NCBI GenBank assembly: GCA_035527835.1
Contig: DATKZS010000179.1
Coordinates: 1-14,247 of the forward strand
Source: DATKZS01 sp035527835 [NCBI: bacterium]
GTDB lineage: Bacteria > RBG-13-61-14
Reading direction: 5' to 3'
DNA length: 14,247 bases
This document shows positions 12,985 to 14,247 of the stretch, piece after piece (the stretch's first letter is position 1; every line of letters starts with the position of its first letter). Made by a program: the position numbers and the translations under genes. The notes below the pieces were generated by a model. It saw only the letters and a list, made by a program, of their open reading frames with translations, was not told the origin of the DNA and searched no databases.

Positions 12985-14038
12985 ACGACTGACTCATCTC
13001 CTGGGCCATGCTGACGAAGCTCTTGATTTTTTCGTTGGTCTCGCGCAGGCGCTGGTTCAGGGTGGTCACGAAGAACTTGTAGATTTTGGCGGCGATGGCC
13101 GGAGAGTTGTCGAACAGGAGCATCAGCTCCTTCTTGGCGATGGAGAGGAGCACGGAATCCTCGGAGGCCATGGCGGTGGCGGAGCGGGGCGCGTCGTCAA
13201 TCAAGGACATCTCGCCGAAGTAGTCGCTGGTGCGGAGCGTCACCAGGATCTGGCCCGGGCCCTTGCCGGCGGCCTTGATGATGTCCACCGCGCCCCGGAA
13301 GATCACGTACATCTTGTCGCCCACGTCGCCTTCCTCGAACACCGCGTCGCCCGCCCTGAGGTCCTCCTTCACCATGTGCCGCGCCATCTCGTCGATCTCG
13401 TTCTCATCGAATTCCTCGAACAGGGGGATCTTGGCCAGGACCTCGAGCTCGCGCCCCGTCTTCCTGCCCTTGCCCCCGAACAGCGCGTCCGTCTCCTTGG
13501 CCGCGCCGTAGAGCACCTTGAGCAGGTCCTTCTTCACCCGCTCCCGCTCCTTGGGTCCCATGGGACGGCTGATCTTCGACACCCAGGTCAGGAACACCGA
13601 GTATTCCTCGGAGCGGTCCTCCGACTGAATCTTGTCCAGATAATCGCTGATCAGCTTGCGGTTGTCGTAGCTCACGCGCTCGAACACGATGCCCATGCCC
13701 GGCTCCAGGCCCTCCGGCGTCGCCGGCTTGTGCGGGTTGATCCGCACCACCTCGCCCCGGAAGCTGATCGGCCGCTCCACCCCCGGAAGCTCCATCCCCA
13801 GCGTCACCACCATCCCCACCGGATACGGCTCATCGCTCTTGATGTAGATGCGGTCCTTGTCAGCCTCCATCACGTAGTCCGCGAACTCGTCTTCCTTTCC
13901 GTCCTTGGTCCGCACCCGGATCGGCGGCTTCAAGAGCTTGCTCTTCGGAACCTTCCTGCTCTTGATCGCCCTGAGCTTCTCTTCGTTGATTACCGGCACT
14001 CCCGTTCCCTCCCTTTCCGCGCTATCCGACCCGACCAT
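12983..14038 (-). CDS. PilZ-like plus cyclic-nucleotide-binding domain protein
   Basis: This 351-residue soluble protein has two domains. Residues 38-134 resemble the PilZ-like family common in Myxococcota (VGMVVTLGMELPG, then RGEVVRI, then EPGMGIVFERVS, then an LISDYL helix). However, the c-di-GMP motifs are degenerate: the usual D/N-x-S-x-x-G turn reads EADKDRIYI, and no clear RxxxR is present. A charged helical linker follows. Residues 204-330 form a cyclic-nucleotide-binding domain with GDAVFEEGD, MYVIFRGAVDI and the phosphate-binding cassette FGEMSLIDDAPRSATA, retaining Glu276 and Arg285. There is no DNA-binding helix-turn-helix, so it is not a CRP-type regulator. It may link a cyclic nucleotide to motility, adhesion or export. 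ATG 14038 is used here. GTG 13999, with GGAGG eight bases upstream, is a strong alternative that would shorten the protein by 13 residues. Confidence 0.85.
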   Translation of the reverse strand: MVGSDSAEREGTGVPVINEEKLRAIKSRKVPKSKLLKPPIRVRTKDGKEDEFADYVMEADKDRIYIKSDEPYPVGMVVTLGMELPGVERPISFRGEVVRINPHKPATPEGLEPGMGIVFERVSYDNRKLISDYLDKIQSEDRSEEYSVFLTWVSKISRPMGPKERERVKKDLLKVLYGAAKETDALFGGKGRKTGRELEVLAKIPLFEEFDENEIDEMARHMVKEDLRAGDAVFEEGDVGDKMYVIFRGAVDIIKAAGKGPGQILVTLRTSDYFGEMSLIDDAPRSATAMASEDSVLLSIAKKELMLLFDNSPAIAAKIYKFFVTTLNQRLRETNEKIKSFVSMAQEMSQS

Positions 14039-14092
14039 CCCCGGCGCCCGGACCTGATCCCATCCCGCGTGAAAAACGCCTCTTTACAATTT

Positions 14093-14120
14093 ATCATAGA
14101 AAAATGATAATGTATAGCAA
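14093..14120 (-). promoter_or_regulatory. Candidate promoter for the PilZ/cNMP-binding gene
   Basis: On the minus strand, TTGCTA (14120-14115) and TATGAT (14098-14093) are spaced by 16 bases, in an AT-rich pocket upstream of the gene start at 14038. The hexamers match the sigma70 consensus at four and five of six positions. Transcription would start near 14086, giving a leader of about 50 bases. Confidence 0.4.
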
Positions 14121-14148
14121 CGGTGCTGTTCAAACCAGCGAACCAGAG

Positions 14149-14247
14149 AAACGCCAAGACGCCAAGAGCGCCAAGGATTATTTTTTATCACGATCTAAAG
14201 AGGGTTTGGGGGAAAATGTTTCTTGCTTGGCGCTCCCGTTGCCGGTT
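14149..14247. repeat. Second, imperfect copy of the CGCCAAG repeat element (family A), cut by the window edge
   Basis: ACGCCAAG, ACGCCAAG and AGCGCCAAG run in tandem at 14151-14175, the same 8-base unit as the element at 813-887. The mirrored part at 14221-14247 (CTTGCTTGGCGCTC and onward) pairs only partly and may continue beyond the window. The centre is AT-rich. It lies upstream of the PilZ-like gene. Confidence 0.65.

Noticed and set aside
1-14247. tRNA, rRNA or transposase genes
   Set aside because: No cloverleaf, rRNA core motif or transposase-like protein was recognised on either strand by reading; a tRNAscan or Rfam search was not possible.

Overview
This is a GC-rich, gene-dense bacterial window with ten protein genes. 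No RNA gene, transposase, prophage or CRISPR array is visible. The cell was probably Gram-negative: it has a lipoprotein signal, a Tat signal and Sec signals, a chemoreceptor tail, and extracytoplasmic enzymes of the DUF2961/GH172 and neutral ceramidase families. Those families, together with the many short intergenic repeat families, resemble uncultivated Lentisphaerae/Kiritimatiellae, Hydrogenedentes, Sumerlaeota, Omnitrophota or Planctomycetes genomes. The phylum is only a guess.

Layout. Bases 2-769 (+) hold the C-terminal end of a methyl-accepting chemotaxis-type protein. Six minus-strand genes follow. In their own transcription order they are: a neutral-ceramidase-like lipoprotein (9187-7886), a glucosamine-6-phosphate deaminase (7712-6936), a GT-C membrane glycosyltransferase (6923-5250), an exported DUF2961/GH172 enzyme (5041-3368), a Tat-exported C39-like protein that appears to lack its catalytic Cys and His (3308-2559), and a 530-residue coiled-coil protein of unknown function (2493-901). 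Divergently, on the plus strand, lie a Dpm1-like polyprenyl-phosphate sugar synthase (9370-10092), a second GT-C membrane glycosyltransferase (10349-12100) and an exported SRPBCC/START-like protein (12235-12906). A minus-strand PilZ-like plus cyclic-nucleotide-binding protein (14038-12983) converges on the last of these.

How the genes may work together. The minus-strand genes read as an envelope or extracellular glycan and lipid turnover set: secreted hydrolases outside, and NagB feeding amino-sugar phosphate into glycolysis. The plus-strand GT2/GT-C pair fits a two-step route in which a lipid-linked sugar is made on the inner face of the membrane and transferred on the outer face. The three end proteins are signalling or scaffold-like.

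The most unusual content lies between the genes. Seven of the nine gaps longer than 12 bases, counting the right edge, carry an inverted or tandem repeat element, each from a different sequence family. Several share one plan: arms made of a short unit (7, 8, 9 or 10 bases) repeated about three times, then mirrored across an AT-rich centre. One element shows two compensatory base-pair changes between its copies, which implies that the hairpin fold is preserved. No gap exceeds 300 bases; the longest (10093-10348) is largely filled by one of these elements.
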